A DNA stretch of 64,000 nt from Comamonadaceae bacterium 2FH (lineage in GTDB: Bacteria > Pseudomonadota > Gammaproteobacteria > Burkholderiales > Burkholderiaceae_C), in NCBI GenBank assembly GCA_005503335.1, contig SCMQ01000012.1:1-64000 (forward strand). The letters run 5' to 3'. Positions 26,201 through 34,777 of this stretch are shown here, one piece after another. Both the position numbers and the translations under genes were made by a program. Under the pieces are notes generated by a model, which searched no databases, was not told the DNA's origin, and was given only the letters and a program-made list of their open reading frames with translations. Within the stretch, counting starts at the first letter, position 1. Each line of letters starts with the position of its first letter.

Positions 26201-27097
26201 CATGGCGATGTTGCCGCCGATGCACGAGGCCTCGGCCGAGGTCGGGTCGACTGCGAACACGAAGCCGGCGCGCTCGGCCGCGTCGGCCACGCGCTGCGTG
26301 ACCACGCCGGCCTCGGTCCAGATGGTCGGCACGGGCCGGCCCACGCCGGGCAACGTAACCATCTCCACCTCAGTCATGGCCTCGAGCTTCTCGGTGTTGA
26401 TCACCGCGCTCTTCCAGCTCAGCGGGATGGCGCCGCCGGTGTAGCCGGTGCCGCCGCCGCGCGGGATGATGGTCAGGCCCAGCTCGATGCAGCCCTTGAC
26501 CAGGCCGGCCATCTCGGCCTCGGTGTCGGGCGTGAGCACGACGAAGGGGTATTCGACGCGCCAGTCGGTGGCGTCGGTCACGTGGCTGACGCGCGAGAGG
26601 CCGTCGAACTTGATGTTGTCCTTGGCCGTCAGCCGGCCCAGCGCGCGCTGGGCCTTGCGGCGCAGCGCCGCCACCTCCTGGAACGCGGTGTCGAAGCTGC
26701 GCACGGCGTGGCGCGCGGCCTCCAGCAACTCGGCCACCAGCGCATCGCGCGCCGGGTCCTGGTCGGGCGTGCGGCGCTTGGCCACCTCGCCGAGCCGGTG
26801 CCCCAGCGCCTCCACCAGCGCCTTGCGGCGCCCCGGGTTATCGAGCAGGTCGTCCTGCAGGTAGGGATTGCGCTGCACCACCCAGATGTCGCCCAGCACC
26901 TCGTAGAGCATGCGGGCCGAGCGGCCCGTGCGGCGCTCTTCGCGCAGCTGGTTCAGCAGGTCCCAGGCACGGGCCCCCAGCAGGCGGATCACGATCTCCC
27001 GGTCAGAGAAACTGGTGTAGTTGTAGGGGATTTCGCGCAGTCGGGCGGGCTCTGCAGCCTGGGACAGGATGGCGGCCAACGCGGTGGGAGCATTCAT
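23228..27097 (-). CDS. large FAD/Fe-S oxidoreductase (DUF3683, D-lactate dehydrogenase-like)
   Basis: A 1289-residue multidomain enzyme. In order: an N-terminal DUF3683 region (residues 10-150), an FAD-binding PCMH domain (about 170-390, [17 protein letters not shown]), an FAD-oxidase C-terminal domain (about 540-780, ending [12 protein letters not shown]), two 4Fe-4S ferredoxin motifs ([11 protein letters not shown] near 820, [14 protein letters not shown] near 886) and two cysteine-rich CCG domains ([10 protein letters not shown] near 1032, CCGESG near 1184). It resembles GlcD+GlcF or Dld+LldE-type subunits fused in one chain. It probably oxidises a 2-hydroxy acid and passes electrons to quinone at the membrane. 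Substrate not assignable. Confidence 0.85.
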   Translation of the reverse strand: MNAPTALAAILSQAAEPARLREIPYNYTSFSDREIVIRLLGARAWDLLNQLREERRTGRSARMLYEVLGDIWVVQRNPYLQDDLLDNPGRRKALVEALGHRLGEVAKRRTPDQDPARDALVAELLEAARHAVRSFDTAFQEVAALRRKAQRALGRLTAKDNIKFDGLSRVSHVTDATDWRVEYPFVVLTPDTEAEMAGLVKGCIELGLTIIPRGGGTGYTGGAIPLSWKSAVINTEKLEAMTEVEMVTLPGVGRPVPTIWTEAGVVTQRVADAAERAGFVFAVDPTSAEASCIGGNIAMNAGGKKAVLWGTALDNLASWRMVTPQAQWLEVTRLDHNLGKIHDVDVASFELKYFEADGRTPIRTERLDIPGKTFRKEGLGKDVTDKFLAGLPGIQKEGCDGLITSGRWVVHRMPEHTRTVCLEFFGNARDAVPSIVEIKDFMFAEAERSGTLLAGLEHLDDRYLKAVGYATKSKRGGLPKMVLVGDIAGDDADAVARATSEVVRIANSRSGEGFIAISPEARKKFWLDRKRTAAISRHTNAFKINEDVVIPLPRMAEYTDGIERINIELSLRNKLKLTRELEAFFTQGNLPLGKSDDASEIPSAELLEDRVAQALAVLCEVRALWQGWLDGVDTLFPQLQDHRLRASWKTQIREPLQAIFAGAAFQPILEECNAIHQRVLKGRVWVALHMHAGDGNVHTNIPVNSDDYEMLQTAHEAVARIMVLARSLDGVISGEHGIGITKLEFLSDEELRPFSEYKQQVDPEGRFNKGKLLRAPGGAGGALHADLTNAYTPSFNLMGHESLIMQQSDIGAIADSVKDCLRCGKCKPVCATHVPRANLLYSPRNKILATSLLVEAFLYEEQTRRGVSIKHWEEFEDVADHCTVCHKCLSPCPVKIDFGDVSMNMRNLLRKMDKKSFRPGNAAAMFFLNATNPETIKLMRTAMIDVGYKAQRLANDLLGSLAKKQTARPPATVGTAPVKEQVIHFINKKMPGGLPKRTARALLDIEDKDYVPIIRNPKATTAETEAVFYFPGCGSERLFSQVGLATQAMLWHAGVQTVLPPGYLCCGYPQRGSGQYDKAEKIITDNRVLFHRVANTLNYLDIKTVVVSCGTCYDQLQGYEFGQIFPGSRIIDIHEYLLEKGIKLEGQGAYLYHDPCHTPMKLQDPMKTVQALVGEQVLKSERCCGESGTLAVTRPDISTQVRFRKEEEIRKGEAALRASGAVGAQDNVKILTSCPSCLQGLSRYGGDLQNGLLEADYIVVEMARHILGEQWLPEYVSAANAGGIERVLV

Positions 27098-27295
27098 GGA
27101 TGGAACCTGAGGGGTGGGCGTTGCACGCCCAGAAGCCTTGGGTGGACGATTCTAAGTCACGGACCAAGGGGCCGCCGGGGCGCGGCGCGGCAACCCTTGC
27201 GGCGCCGCGGGCAGGCTGAACGTGGCCCCGGGGCCGACTTGGCCCGGCCGCGGGGATCGCCTAGCATCGAGAACCGGGACCCTCCCCCGCATGCG

Positions 27296-28048
27296 ATGAA
27301 GCCCGACGCCCTCACCCCCTGGCCCTACCCGCGCTGGATCGCCCACCGCGGCGCCGGACGGCTGGCACCGGAAAACACCCTGGCCGCCTTCCGTCTCGGG
27401 GCCCAGCAGGGCTGGCGCATGTTCGAGTGCGACGTCAAGCTCAGCGCCGACGAGGTCCCCTTCCTGCTGCACGATGACACGCTGGAGCGCACCACCAGCG
27501 GAAGCGGCCCGGCCGGCCAACAGCCCTGGGCTGCGCTCTCGCGGCTGGACGCCGGCGGCTGGCACTCGCCCGCCTACGCCGGCGAATCCCTGCCGACGCT
27601 GGAGAACCTGGCTCGCTTTTGCCTGGCCAACGACTGCCGGCTGAACATCGAGATCAAGCCCAGCCCGGGCACCGAGCAGCGCACCGGCGAGGTCGTGGCG
27701 CAGCAGGCGGCGCGCCTGTGGCGCGCCGAAGCCGTGCCGCCGCTGTTGAGCTCGTTCCAGACGGCGGCGCTGCGCGGCGCCCTGCAAGCCGCGCCGCAGT
27801 TGCCACGCGCCCTGCTGCTCGACCAGCTGTGGAGCGGCTGGCAGGCCGCGGCGAGCGCCCTGGGCTGCGTGGCCGTGGTCGGCCAGCACGCGCTGTGGGA
27901 CACCGCCAGCGTCGCGCAGGCGAAGAGCGCGAGCCTGCGCTGCCTGAGCTACACGGTGAACGACGAGGCCACGGCGCAGCGCCTGCTGGCGCTGGGCCTG
28001 GACGGCCTGATCAGCGACCGGGTGGACCGCTTCGATCCGCGGGGCTAG
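27296..28048 (+). CDS. ugpQ: glycerophosphodiester phosphodiesterase
   Basis: A 250-residue GDPD-family TIM-barrel enzyme that hydrolyses glycerophosphodiesters to glycerol-3-phosphate and an alcohol. AHRGAGRLAPENTLAAF holds the first catalytic His and metal-binding Glu-Asn; FECDVKLSADEVPFLLHD gives the remaining metal ligands and second His; LNIEIKP follows. No signal peptide, so it is cytoplasmic and UgpQ-like. No ugp transporter genes are present in the window. An in-frame run from inside the divergent oxidoreductase is not part of the gene. Confidence 0.88.
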   Translation: MKPDALTPWPYPRWIAHRGAGRLAPENTLAAFRLGAQQGWRMFECDVKLSADEVPFLLHDDTLERTTSGSGPAGQQPWAALSRLDAGGWHSPAYAGESLPTLENLARFCLANDCRLNIEIKPSPGTEQRTGEVVAQQAARLWRAEAVPPLLSSFQTAALRGALQAAPQLPRALLLDQLWSGWQAAASALGCVAVVGQHALWDTASVAQAKSASLRCLSYTVNDEATAQRLLALGLDGLISDRVDRFDPRG

Positions 28049-28063
28049 CAGCCCGTCGGGATC

Positions 28064-28330
28064 CTAGCGGCGCAGCGACATCAGCCACTGGCAGGCCAGG
28101 GCCGCCAGCACCAGAACCGCGTAACTGCCCATGCGGCCGTCGCGCCCGGTCAGGACCAGGCCGCCGAGCAGCACCGCCAAGCCCACGCCGGCCTGGACCG
28201 CGAACTGCACGCGCCAAGCCAGGGCGGCCCGCCCCACCACCCAGGGCGCCGCCAGGGTCACGATCAGGGCGACGAACAGGGCGGGGGCGGCGAAATTCAG
28301 CAGGTGGTTGAGCAGATCGAGCGGACCCAT
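28064..28330 (-). CDS. small integral membrane protein, function unknown
   Basis: An 88-residue protein with three predicted hydrophobic helices (about residues 8-27, 35-52 and 64-82) and basic ends (MSLRR at the C-terminus). The ATG at 28330 is preferred to a TTG further upstream, though neither has a strong ribosome site. It is convergent with ugpQ (15-base gap) and divergent from hemA. I do not recognise a family. Confidence 0.6.
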   Translation of the reverse strand: MGPLDLLNHLLNFAAPALFVALIVTLAAPWVVGRAALAWRVQFAVQAGVGLAVLLGGLVLTGRDGRMGSYAVLVLAALACQWLMSLRR

Positions 28331-28373
28331 GGCGGGCGAAGGCAGCGGCGGGCAGGGTTGAAGCGACAAATTT

Positions 28374-28379
28374 TATAAT
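28374..28379 (+). promoter_or_regulatory. candidate -10 box directly before hemA
   Basis: A perfect TATAAT ends six bases before the hemA ATG. If used, transcription would begin at or next to the start codon, giving a leaderless message. No convincing -35 is present. Confidence 0.35.
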
Positions 28380-28385
28380 CCCGTC

Positions 28386-29657
28386 ATGGCAGTCTGGGCA
28401 TTGGGGCTTAATCACACGACCGCGCCGCTCGATCTGCGCGGTCGTTTCGCGTTTGCCGTCGACCAGATCGCGCCCACGCTCCACGGTTTGCGCGAGTCCC
28501 ACGCGCGCCACCCCGAGGCCGCCATCCTCTCCACCTGCAACCGCACCGAGATCTATTGCGCCTCCGACCGGCCCGAGGTCGACCACACGCTGGACTGGCT
28601 GGCCGCCAGCGGCGGCGTTTCGCCGGGGTTGCTGCGCTCGCACACCTACCTGCTGCAGGACGGCCAGGCCGCGCGCCATGCCTTCCGCGTCGCCAGCGGC
28701 CTGGATTCCATGGTGCTGGGCGAGGCGCAGATCCTGGGCCAGATGAAGGACGCGGTGCGCGCGGCCGAGGACGCCGGCGCCCTAGGCACCACGCTGAACC
28801 AGCTGTTCCAGCGCAGCTTCGCCGTGGCCAAGGAGGTGCGCAGCGCCACCGAGATCGGCGCCCACTCGATCAGCATGGCCGCCGCCGCGGTGCGCCTGGC
28901 CGGCCAGCTGTTCGAGGACCTGGGCGAGATCCGCGTGCTGTTCGTCGGCGCCGGCGAGATGATCGAGCTGGCCGCCACGCATTTCGCCGCCAGGAACCCG
29001 CGCGCCATTGCCATCGCCAACCGCACGCTGGAGCGCGGCGAGAAGCTGGCCACGCGCTTCGGCGGCGAGGTCATGCGCCTGGCCGACCTGCCCGATCGCC
29101 TGCACGAATTCGACGCCGTGGTCAGCTGCACCGCCAGCACCCTGCCGCTGATCGGCCTGGGTGCGGTCGAGCGCGCGCTCAAGAAGCGCCGCCACCGCCC
29201 CATGTTCATGGTCGACCTGGCCGTGCCGCGCGACATCGAGCCCGAGGTCAAGGCCCTGGAGGACGTCTACCTCTACACCGTGGACGACCTGGCCGCCGTG
29301 GTGCAGACCGCCCAGGCCAGCCGCCAGGCCGCCGTGGCCCAGGCCGAGGCCATCATCGACGCCGGCGTGCAGAGCTTCATGCACTGGCTGGGCCAGCGCG
29401 GCACGGTGCCGCTGATCCAGCAGCTCAATGCCCAGACCGACGCCTGGCGCGCGGCCGAGATCGCGCGCGCGCGCCGCCTGCTGGCGCGCGGCGAGGACGT
29501 GGACGCGGTGCTCGAGGCGCTGTCGCGCGGCCTGACCCAGAAGATGCTGCACGGCGCCCTGGCCGAGCTCAACGCCGCCGACCCGGCCCACCGCGAGCAG
29601 ACGGCGCAGGCGATCAGCCGGCTGTTCCTGCGCAGCCAGAACAAGAACGGCCTGTAG
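28386..29657 (+). CDS. hemA: glutamyl-tRNA reductase
   Basis: This 423-residue enzyme reduces glutamyl-tRNA to glutamate-1-semialdehyde, the first committed step of tetrapyrrole synthesis. The catalytic nucleophile is Cys51 in LSTCNRTE. The NADPH domain contains VLFVGAGEM (about residues 183-191), and a C-terminal helical dimerisation domain follows. Start [14 protein letters not shown] matches the family. No ribosome site is visible. Followed by prfA 57 bases later, the common hemA-prfA-prmC order. Confidence 0.96.
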   Translation: MAVWALGLNHTTAPLDLRGRFAFAVDQIAPTLHGLRESHARHPEAAILSTCNRTEIYCASDRPEVDHTLDWLAASGGVSPGLLRSHTYLLQDGQAARHAFRVASGLDSMVLGEAQILGQMKDAVRAAEDAGALGTTLNQLFQRSFAVAKEVRSATEIGAHSISMAAAAVRLAGQLFEDLGEIRVLFVGAGEMIELAATHFAARNPRAIAIANRTLERGEKLATRFGGEVMRLADLPDRLHEFDAVVSCTASTLPLIGLGAVERALKKRRHRPMFMVDLAVPRDIEPEVKALEDVYLYTVDDLAAVVQTAQASRQAAVAQAEAIIDAGVQSFMHWLGQRGTVPLIQQLNAQTDAWRAAEIARARRLLARGEDVDAVLEALSRGLTQKMLHGALAELNAADPAHREQTAQAISRLFLRSQNKNGL

Positions 29658-29714
29658 CGCCCGTCCCGAGGACGCGCTCCGCTGCGAGGCCCGTAGCGAA
29701 CCACCCTAGCCCGC

Positions 29715-30800
29715 ATGAAACCCTTTCTCCGCCAGCAGCTCGAACGCTACGCCCAACGCCTGTCCGAGCTCGACTTCCTGCTCTCGCGCGAGGACATCAT
29801 GGCCGACATGGGCCAGTTCCTCAAGCTCTCGCGCGAGCACGCCGAGGTCGCCACGCTGGCCGGGCGCTACGCCCGCTGGCGCCAGCGCGAGGCCGACCTT
29901 GCCGCGGCGCGCGAGATGCTGGCCGACCCCGACATGGCCGGCATGGCGCAGGAGGAGATCACCGCCTGCGAGCAGGAGCTGGCCCAGCTCGAGCAGGAGC
30001 TGCAGCGCCTGCTTTTACCGAAGGATCCGGACGACGCGCGCAACGCCTTCCTGGAAATCCGCGCCGGCACCGGCGGCGACGAGTCGGCGCTGTTCGCCGG
30101 CGACCTGCTGCGCATGTACCTGCGCTACTGCGAGCGCCAGGGCTGGCGCGCCGAGCTGCTGAGCGAGTCGCCGAGCGAGCTCGGCGGCTACAAGGAGGTG
30201 GTGCTGCGCATCGCGGGCGAGCACGCCTACGGCCGGCTGCGCTTCGAGTCGGGCGGCCACCGCGTGCAGCGCGTGCCGGCGACCGAGACCCAGGGCCGCA
30301 TCCACACCAGCGCCTGCACCGTGGCCGTGCTGGCCGAGCCCGACGAGGCGGCGACCGTGCAGATCAACCCGGCCGAGCTACGCATAGACACCTTCCGCGC
30401 CAGCGGCGCGGGCGGCCAGCACATCAACAAGACCGACTCGGCCGTGCGCGTCACCCACCTGCCCACCGGCATCGTGGCCGAATGCCAGGACGACCGCAGC
30501 CAGCACCGCAACAAGGCCCGGGCGCTGCAGGTGCTGGCCGCGCGCATCCAGGAGAGGGAGCGCACCGAGCGCGCCGCCAAGGATGCAGCCCTGCGCAAGG
30601 GGCTGATAGGCAGCGGCGACCGCTCGGACCGCATACGCACCTACAACTTTCCCCAGGGCCGGCTGACCGACCACCGCATCAACCTCACGCTGTACAAGCT
30701 GCCCTTCGTCATGGAGGGCGATCTGCAGGAGGTGGTGGACGCGCTGCAGGCCGCGCGCGAGGCCGAGCAGCTGGCCGAACTCGAGGTCGGTGCCGCGTGA
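29715..30800 (+). CDS. prfA: peptide chain release factor 1
   Basis: A 361-residue release factor for UAA and UAG codons. The RF1-specific codon-recognition tripeptide PAT is at about residue 187 (RVPATETQG) and the catalytic GGQ at about residue 233 (GAGGQHINK). The Gln of GGQ is the target of PrmC, encoded at 31154-31981. Length and start are standard. Confidence 0.97.
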   Translation: MKPFLRQQLERYAQRLSELDFLLSREDIMADMGQFLKLSREHAEVATLAGRYARWRQREADLAAAREMLADPDMAGMAQEEITACEQELAQLEQELQRLLLPKDPDDARNAFLEIRAGTGGDESALFAGDLLRMYLRYCERQGWRAELLSESPSELGGYKEVVLRIAGEHAYGRLRFESGGHRVQRVPATETQGRIHTSACTVAVLAEPDEAATVQINPAELRIDTFRASGAGGQHINKTDSAVRVTHLPTGIVAECQDDRSQHRNKARALQVLAARIQERERTERAAKDAALRKGLIGSGDRSDRIRTYNFPQGRLTDHRINLTLYKLPFVMEGDLQEVVDALQAAREAEQLAELEVGAA

Positions 30801-30823
30801 GCCCCGCTCCCCATTCTCTGCGT

Positions 30824-31066
30824 TCAGAGCACCAGGGTATAGACCTGGGCCTCGGCACGCTCTTCGGCGCTGTGGCCAGCCAGGGCCTTGTCCCATTCGG
30901 ACGCCGTCGCGCCATGGGCGGGGACGATGCCCTCGGTGGTCTCGGACACGTCCTCGGACGAGGCGTCCATGTCGATGACATGGACACGGTTCGCGTCGAA
31001 CAGCCGTGCCACCATGGGGCCACCCGACTCGATCACGATCAGGTATTTCACCGGTGAGCTGTGCAT
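30824..31066 (-). CDS. conserved-looking small protein of unknown function
   Basis: An 80-residue acidic protein (MHSSPVKYLIVIESGGPMVA start) lying antisense between prfA and prmC. It has a plausible GAGGGG ribosome site, and its wobble positions look like those of its neighbours. The N-terminal half alternates like beta strands and the centre is rich in Asp/Glu. I recognise no domain. It interrupts the otherwise plus-strand prfA-prmC pair, so it presumably has its own promoter. Confidence 0.6.
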   Translation of the reverse strand: MHSSPVKYLIVIESGGPMVARLFDANRVHVIDMDASSEDVSETTEGIVPAHGATASEWDKALAGHSAEERAEAQVYTLVL

Positions 31067-31153
31067 GATCCGCCCCTCGTTTTCAGTCCATCAGGCCCAC
31101 AGCATAAGCACCCCGGCCCCCAATCTGCAAGCGGCCCGTCCGAGGGAATGCGC

Positions 31154-31981
31154 ATGACCCTGGCCCAGGCCCTCGCCGCGGCCCAGGCCCTGGGCCTGGC
31201 GCGCCTCGATGCCCAGCTGCTGCTGCTGCTGGCGCTGGAGCGCGGGCCGCAGGAGCGCGCCTGGCTGCTCGCGCACGACACCGACCCGCTGCCGCCCGAG
31301 CGCCAGCAGCGCTTCGAGCAACTGCTGCAGCGGCGCGCCGGCGGCGAGCCGCTGGCCTACCTCAGCGGGACCAAGGAGTTCTTCGGCCTGCCCCTGCGAG
31401 TCGACGCGCGCGTGCTCGACCCGCGGCCCGACACCGAGACCCTGGTCGAATGGGCGCTGGAACTGCTGGCCCCGCTGCCCGGCGCCAGCGTGGTCGACCT
31501 GGGCACCGGCAGCGGCGCGATCGCACTGGCGCTCAAGCACGCCCGGCCCGAGCTGCGGGTGACGGCGGTGGACGCCAGCGCCGATGCCCTGGCCGTGGCG
31601 CGCGCCAACGCCGAGCGCCTGGACCTGCCTGTGACCTTCCTGCAGGGCAGCTGGCTGTCGCCGGTGGCCGGCCGCCACCAGCTCATCGTCTCCAACCCGC
31701 CCTACGTGACCGACGACGACCCGCACCTGGCCGCCCTGGCCCACGAGCCCCTGCAGGCGCTGGCCAGCGGGCCCGACGGCCTGCGGGACATCCGCGAGAT
31801 CATCGCCCAGGCTCCGGCCCACCTGCTGCCCGGCGGCTGGCTGCTGCTCGAGCAAGGCTGGGACCAGGCCGCGGCCGTGCGCGCCCTGCTCGCCGGCGCC
31901 GGCTTCGTACAGGTGCAAAGCCGCATGGACCTGGCCGGCATTGCCCGCTGCAGCGGCGGGCAATGGCCAGGGCTGGGATAA
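31154..31981 (+). CDS. prmC: release factor glutamine methyltransferase
   Basis: This 275-residue SAM methyltransferase N5-methylates the GGQ glutamine of release factors. SAM motif I is VVDLGTGSGAIALAL, and the substrate-binding NPPY lies at about residue 180 (IVSNPPYVTDDD). A YLSGTKEFFGLPLRVDARVLDPRPDTE segment marks the PrmC N-terminal domain junction. Start 31154 is preferred because GAGGG at 31142 is then correctly spaced; the ATG at 31148 is too close. 55 bases before grxD. Confidence 0.95.
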   Translation: MTLAQALAAAQALGLARLDAQLLLLLALERGPQERAWLLAHDTDPLPPERQQRFEQLLQRRAGGEPLAYLSGTKEFFGLPLRVDARVLDPRPDTETLVEWALELLAPLPGASVVDLGTGSGAIALALKHARPELRVTAVDASADALAVARANAERLDLPVTFLQGSWLSPVAGRHQLIVSNPPYVTDDDPHLAALAHEPLQALASGPDGLRDIREIIAQAPAHLLPGGWLLLEQGWDQAAAVRALLAGAGFVQVQSRMDLAGIARCSGGQWPGLG

Positions 31982-32036
31982 TCATCGCTTGTCCGGGCCG
32001 CGCCGGCCGCAACCCCTTTCCTTAAGGAACCGAACC

Positions 32037-32360
32037 ATGAGTGACGCCCAGCAACGCATAGACGAACTGGTCAAGAGCAACGACATCCTGCTGTTCATGA
32101 AGGGCAGCGCCAGCTTTCCCATGTGCGGCTTCTCCGGCCGCGCCATCCAGATCCTCAAGGCCTGCGGCGTGGACCCCAAGGCCCTGAAGACGGTCAACGT
32201 GCTCGAGGACGACGCGATCCGCCAGGGCATCAAGGAATACAGCAACTGGCCGACCATCCCCCAGCTCTACGTGAAGGGCGAATTCATCGGCGGCTCGGAC
32301 ATCATGATGGAGATGTACGAGTCGGGCGAGCTGCAGCAGGTGCTGGGCGCCCAGGCCTGA
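32037..32360 (+). CDS. grxD: monothiol glutaredoxin, Grx4 family
   Basis: A 107-residue monothiol glutaredoxin with the CGFS active site at Cys30 ([10 protein letters not shown]). The glutathione/cluster-binding residues WPTIPQLYV and GGSDI follow. CGFS glutaredoxins bind [2Fe-2S] with glutathione and act in iron-sulfur cluster transfer and iron sensing. A clear terminator follows 34 bases later. Confidence 0.95.
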   Translation: MSDAQQRIDELVKSNDILLFMKGSASFPMCGFSGRAIQILKACGVDPKALKTVNVLEDDAIRQGIKEYSNWPTIPQLYVKGEFIGGSDIMMEMYESGELQQVLGAQA

Positions 32361-32393
32361 CCCGCCCCGCCCGCCGCGGCGGGCTCCCACAGG

Positions 32394-32422
32394 ACGGCCA
32401 CCTCCGGGTGGCCGTTCGTTTT
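32394..32422 (+). terminator. rho-independent terminator after grxD
   Basis: A nine-base stem ACGGCCACC/GGTGGCCGT with a TCCG loop is followed by TCGTTTT. It closes the prmC-grxD transcript. Confidence 0.75.
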
Positions 32423-32522
32423 GGGCCGTCATAGGGCGGCGACCCTAGATTCGCCACGGACATTGAGAGCAGGCACGTCTTGTGCTTGAATGGATGCGTA
32501 TCGTGCGTCAAAGGAGTGAACG

Positions 32523-33530
32523 ATGGCATCCCGCAGTCTCGTGCCCTCATCCTCATCCCTGCGCCTGCCCGTGGCCCGGATGCGCAGCGTGTTCCAACCC
32601 GGCGAGGTCGAGCGCAAGCTGGCCAAGCTGCAGGACGGCGGCAGCCCGCGCGAGCACGAAGGCCTGCGCGCCACCTACGAGCGCATGCTCGAGCGCGGAC
32701 CGCAGCGCTTTCAGGTCAAGCCATCGGGCGTGCCCGACATGGCAGGCCTGTACGAAACCCTGCCCAATTTCAGCGAGGTGCTGGACGACGTCAAGCGCCA
32801 TGTGGCGCTGGCCCAGGACAGCCGCGACGGCCTGGAGGTCACGCCCATGCTGCTGCTCGGGCCACCCGGCATAGGCAAGACCCATTTCGCGCGCCAGCTG
32901 GCCGACCTGCTGGGCACCGGCATGTGCCTGGTGCCCATGAGCTCGATGACCGCCGGCTGGCTGCTCTCGGGCGCCTCCTCGCAGTGGAAGGGCGCGCGCC
33001 CCGGCAAGGTGTTCGAGGCCCTGGTCGACGGCGAGTACGCGAACCCGGTGATCGTGGTCGACGAGATCGACAAGGCCAGCGGCGACGCCCAGTACGACCC
33101 GCTGGGCGCGCTCTACAGCCTGCTCGAGCACGACACGGCGCAAAGCTTCACCGACGAGTTCGCCGAGGTCGCGATCGACGCCAGCCAGGTGATCTGGATC
33201 ACCACGGCCAACGACGAGCGCGCCATTCCCGAGCCCATACTCAACCGCATGAACGTGTTCCAGGTCGACGCGCCCACGCCCGAGCAGGCGCGCCGCATCG
33301 CGGCCCAGCTCTACACCGGCATACGCGCCGCGCACGACTGGGGCCAGCATTTCGACGAGGCGCCGGCCGACGACCTGCTCGACCTGCTGGCCCAGATGCC
33401 GCCGCGCGAGATGCGCCGGGCGCTGATGACGGCCTTCGGCAATGCCCGCCTGGCCGGGCGCGACAGCCTGCGGCCCGGGGATCTGCCGGCGGCCAGCGCC
33501 GGCAAGCCGCGCATCGGCTTCGTGCAGTAG
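32523..33530 (+). CDS. AAA ATPase related to the Lon ATPase module
   Basis: A 335-residue AAA ATPase. Walker A GPPGIGKTHFARQLA (about residues 113-127), Walker B VIVVDEIDKAS, sensor-1 ITTAND and an arginine-finger region ILNRMNVF are present. This arrangement resembles the Lon ATPase core, but both the Lon substrate-binding N-domain and the serine/lysine protease domain are absent. A strong AAGGAG site precedes the ATG. It stands alone between the grxD terminator and a convergent amidohydrolase. Likely a chaperone-like unfoldase or remodeller; its partner is unknown. Confidence 0.75.
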   Translation: MASRSLVPSSSSLRLPVARMRSVFQPGEVERKLAKLQDGGSPREHEGLRATYERMLERGPQRFQVKPSGVPDMAGLYETLPNFSEVLDDVKRHVALAQDSRDGLEVTPMLLLGPPGIGKTHFARQLADLLGTGMCLVPMSSMTAGWLLSGASSQWKGARPGKVFEALVDGEYANPVIVVDEIDKASGDAQYDPLGALYSLLEHDTAQSFTDEFAEVAIDASQVIWITTANDERAIPEPILNRMNVFQVDAPTPEQARRIAAQLYTGIRAAHDWGQHFDEAPADDLLDLLAQMPPREMRRALMTAFGNARLAGRDSLRPGDLPAASAGKPRIGFVQ

Positions 33531-33548
33531 CGCACCAGCCTGGCGCGG

Positions 33549-34769
33549 TCAGGCGGTGGCCGGCGTCGCCGCGTCGTTCAGCGGCAGAAAGCGCTGCACC
33601 AGGCCAGCCCACAGGGCCGCGCCGGTGGGCAGGATGGCGTCGTTGTAGTCGTAGCCGGGGTTGTGCACCATGCAGCTGCCCTCGCCCTGGCCGTTGCCGA
33701 CCAGCAGGTAGCAGCCGGGCACCCGCTCGAGCATGAAGGCGAAATCCTCGCTGCCCGAAAGCGGCGCCCCCTGCGGCGTGACCCGCTCGGCGCCGAACAG
33801 CTCTCGCGCCACCTCGGTGGCCAGCCGGGTCGGCGCCTCGGCATTGACCAGCACCGCGTAGCCATGCCGGTAGTCGAGCTCGGCCTGCACGCCGTAGCTC
33901 TGGGCCTGCGCCTCGACCAGGGCGCGCAGGCGCTGCTCGAGCAGGGCGCGCACCTGCGGGTTCAGCGCGCGCAGGCTGAGCTCCAGCGTGACGCTGTCGG
34001 GGATCACGTTGTTGGCCTGTCCGCCATGGATCGCGCCCACGGTGACCACGGCCATCTCGCCGGGGTCGACGTTGCGCGACACCAGGGTCTGCAGTGCCAT
34101 CACGATCGAGGCGGCCGCCACCACCGGGTCGGTCGCGCGATGCGGCATGGCGCCGTGGCCGCCCACGCCGCGCAGCCGGATCGTGGCGTAGTCCGAGGAG
34201 GCCATGAAGGCGCCGCTGCGAAACACCAGCTGGCCCTGCGGCAGGCCCGGCATGTTGTGCAGCGCGAACACGGCGTCGCAGGGGTATTTTTCGAACAGGC
34301 CGTCCTGCATCATGCGCAGCGCGCCGCCCAGCCCCTCCTCGGCCGGCTGGAAGATCAGGTTCAGCGTGCCGGAAAAGCCGCGCGTGTCGCCCAGGTAATG
34401 CGCGGCGCCCAGCAGCGTCGCCGTGTGGCCGTCGTGCCCGCAGGCATGCATCACGCCGGCATGGGCGCTGGCCCAGGGCAGGCCCGAGGCCTCCTGGATA
34501 GGCAGCGCGTCCATGTCGGCGCGCAGGCCGATGGCGCGAGAGCCCGTGCCGCAGCGCAGCCGCCCCACGACGCCGGTGCCGCCCAGGCCGCGTTCGACCT
34601 CGTAGCCCCAGTCCGTGAGGCAGCGCGCCACGATGTCGCTGGTGCGCCGCTCCTCGAAACCGAGTTCGGGGTGCTGATGGATGTCGCGGCGCAGCGCCGT
34701 CATCTCGGGCGCGTAGCCCTGCATGGCGGCCAACAAGTCGGCGGGAGCTGGGGAAAGCCTCTGCAGCAT
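33549..34769 (-). CDS. M20-family amidohydrolase (hippurate hydrolase-like)
   Basis: A 406-residue metal-dependent amidohydrolase of the M20D group. Metal ligands are in ACGHDGHTATLLG and AEEGLGGALRMM; the family N-terminus RRDIHQHPELGFEE is intact. Relatives cleave N-acyl amino acids such as hippurate or indole-3-acetyl conjugates. A GTG at 34781 would overlap the upstream Bug stop (GTGA), but the ATG at 34769 with GAGG upstream is preferred. Tight linkage to a Bug binding protein suggests the Bug protein captures the enzyme's substrate or a related compound. Confidence 0.88.
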   Translation of the reverse strand: MLQRLSPAPADLLAAMQGYAPEMTALRRDIHQHPELGFEERRTSDIVARCLTDWGYEVERGLGGTGVVGRLRCGTGSRAIGLRADMDALPIQEASGLPWASAHAGVMHACGHDGHTATLLGAAHYLGDTRGFSGTLNLIFQPAEEGLGGALRMMQDGLFEKYPCDAVFALHNMPGLPQGQLVFRSGAFMASSDYATIRLRGVGGHGAMPHRATDPVVAAASIVMALQTLVSRNVDPGEMAVVTVGAIHGGQANNVIPDSVTLELSLRALNPQVRALLEQRLRALVEAQAQSYGVQAELDYRHGYAVLVNAEAPTRLATEVARELFGAERVTPQGAPLSGSEDFAFMLERVPGCYLLVGNGQGEGSCMVHNPGYDYNDAILPTGAALWAGLVQRFLPLNDAATPATA

Positions 34770-34777
34770 GGCCGGCC

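Noticed and set aside
32485-32490. CTTGAA before the Lon-like ATPase gene, considered as a heat-shock sigma-32 -35 box
   Set aside because: Nothing resembling CCCCAT-T lies 13-15 bases downstream.
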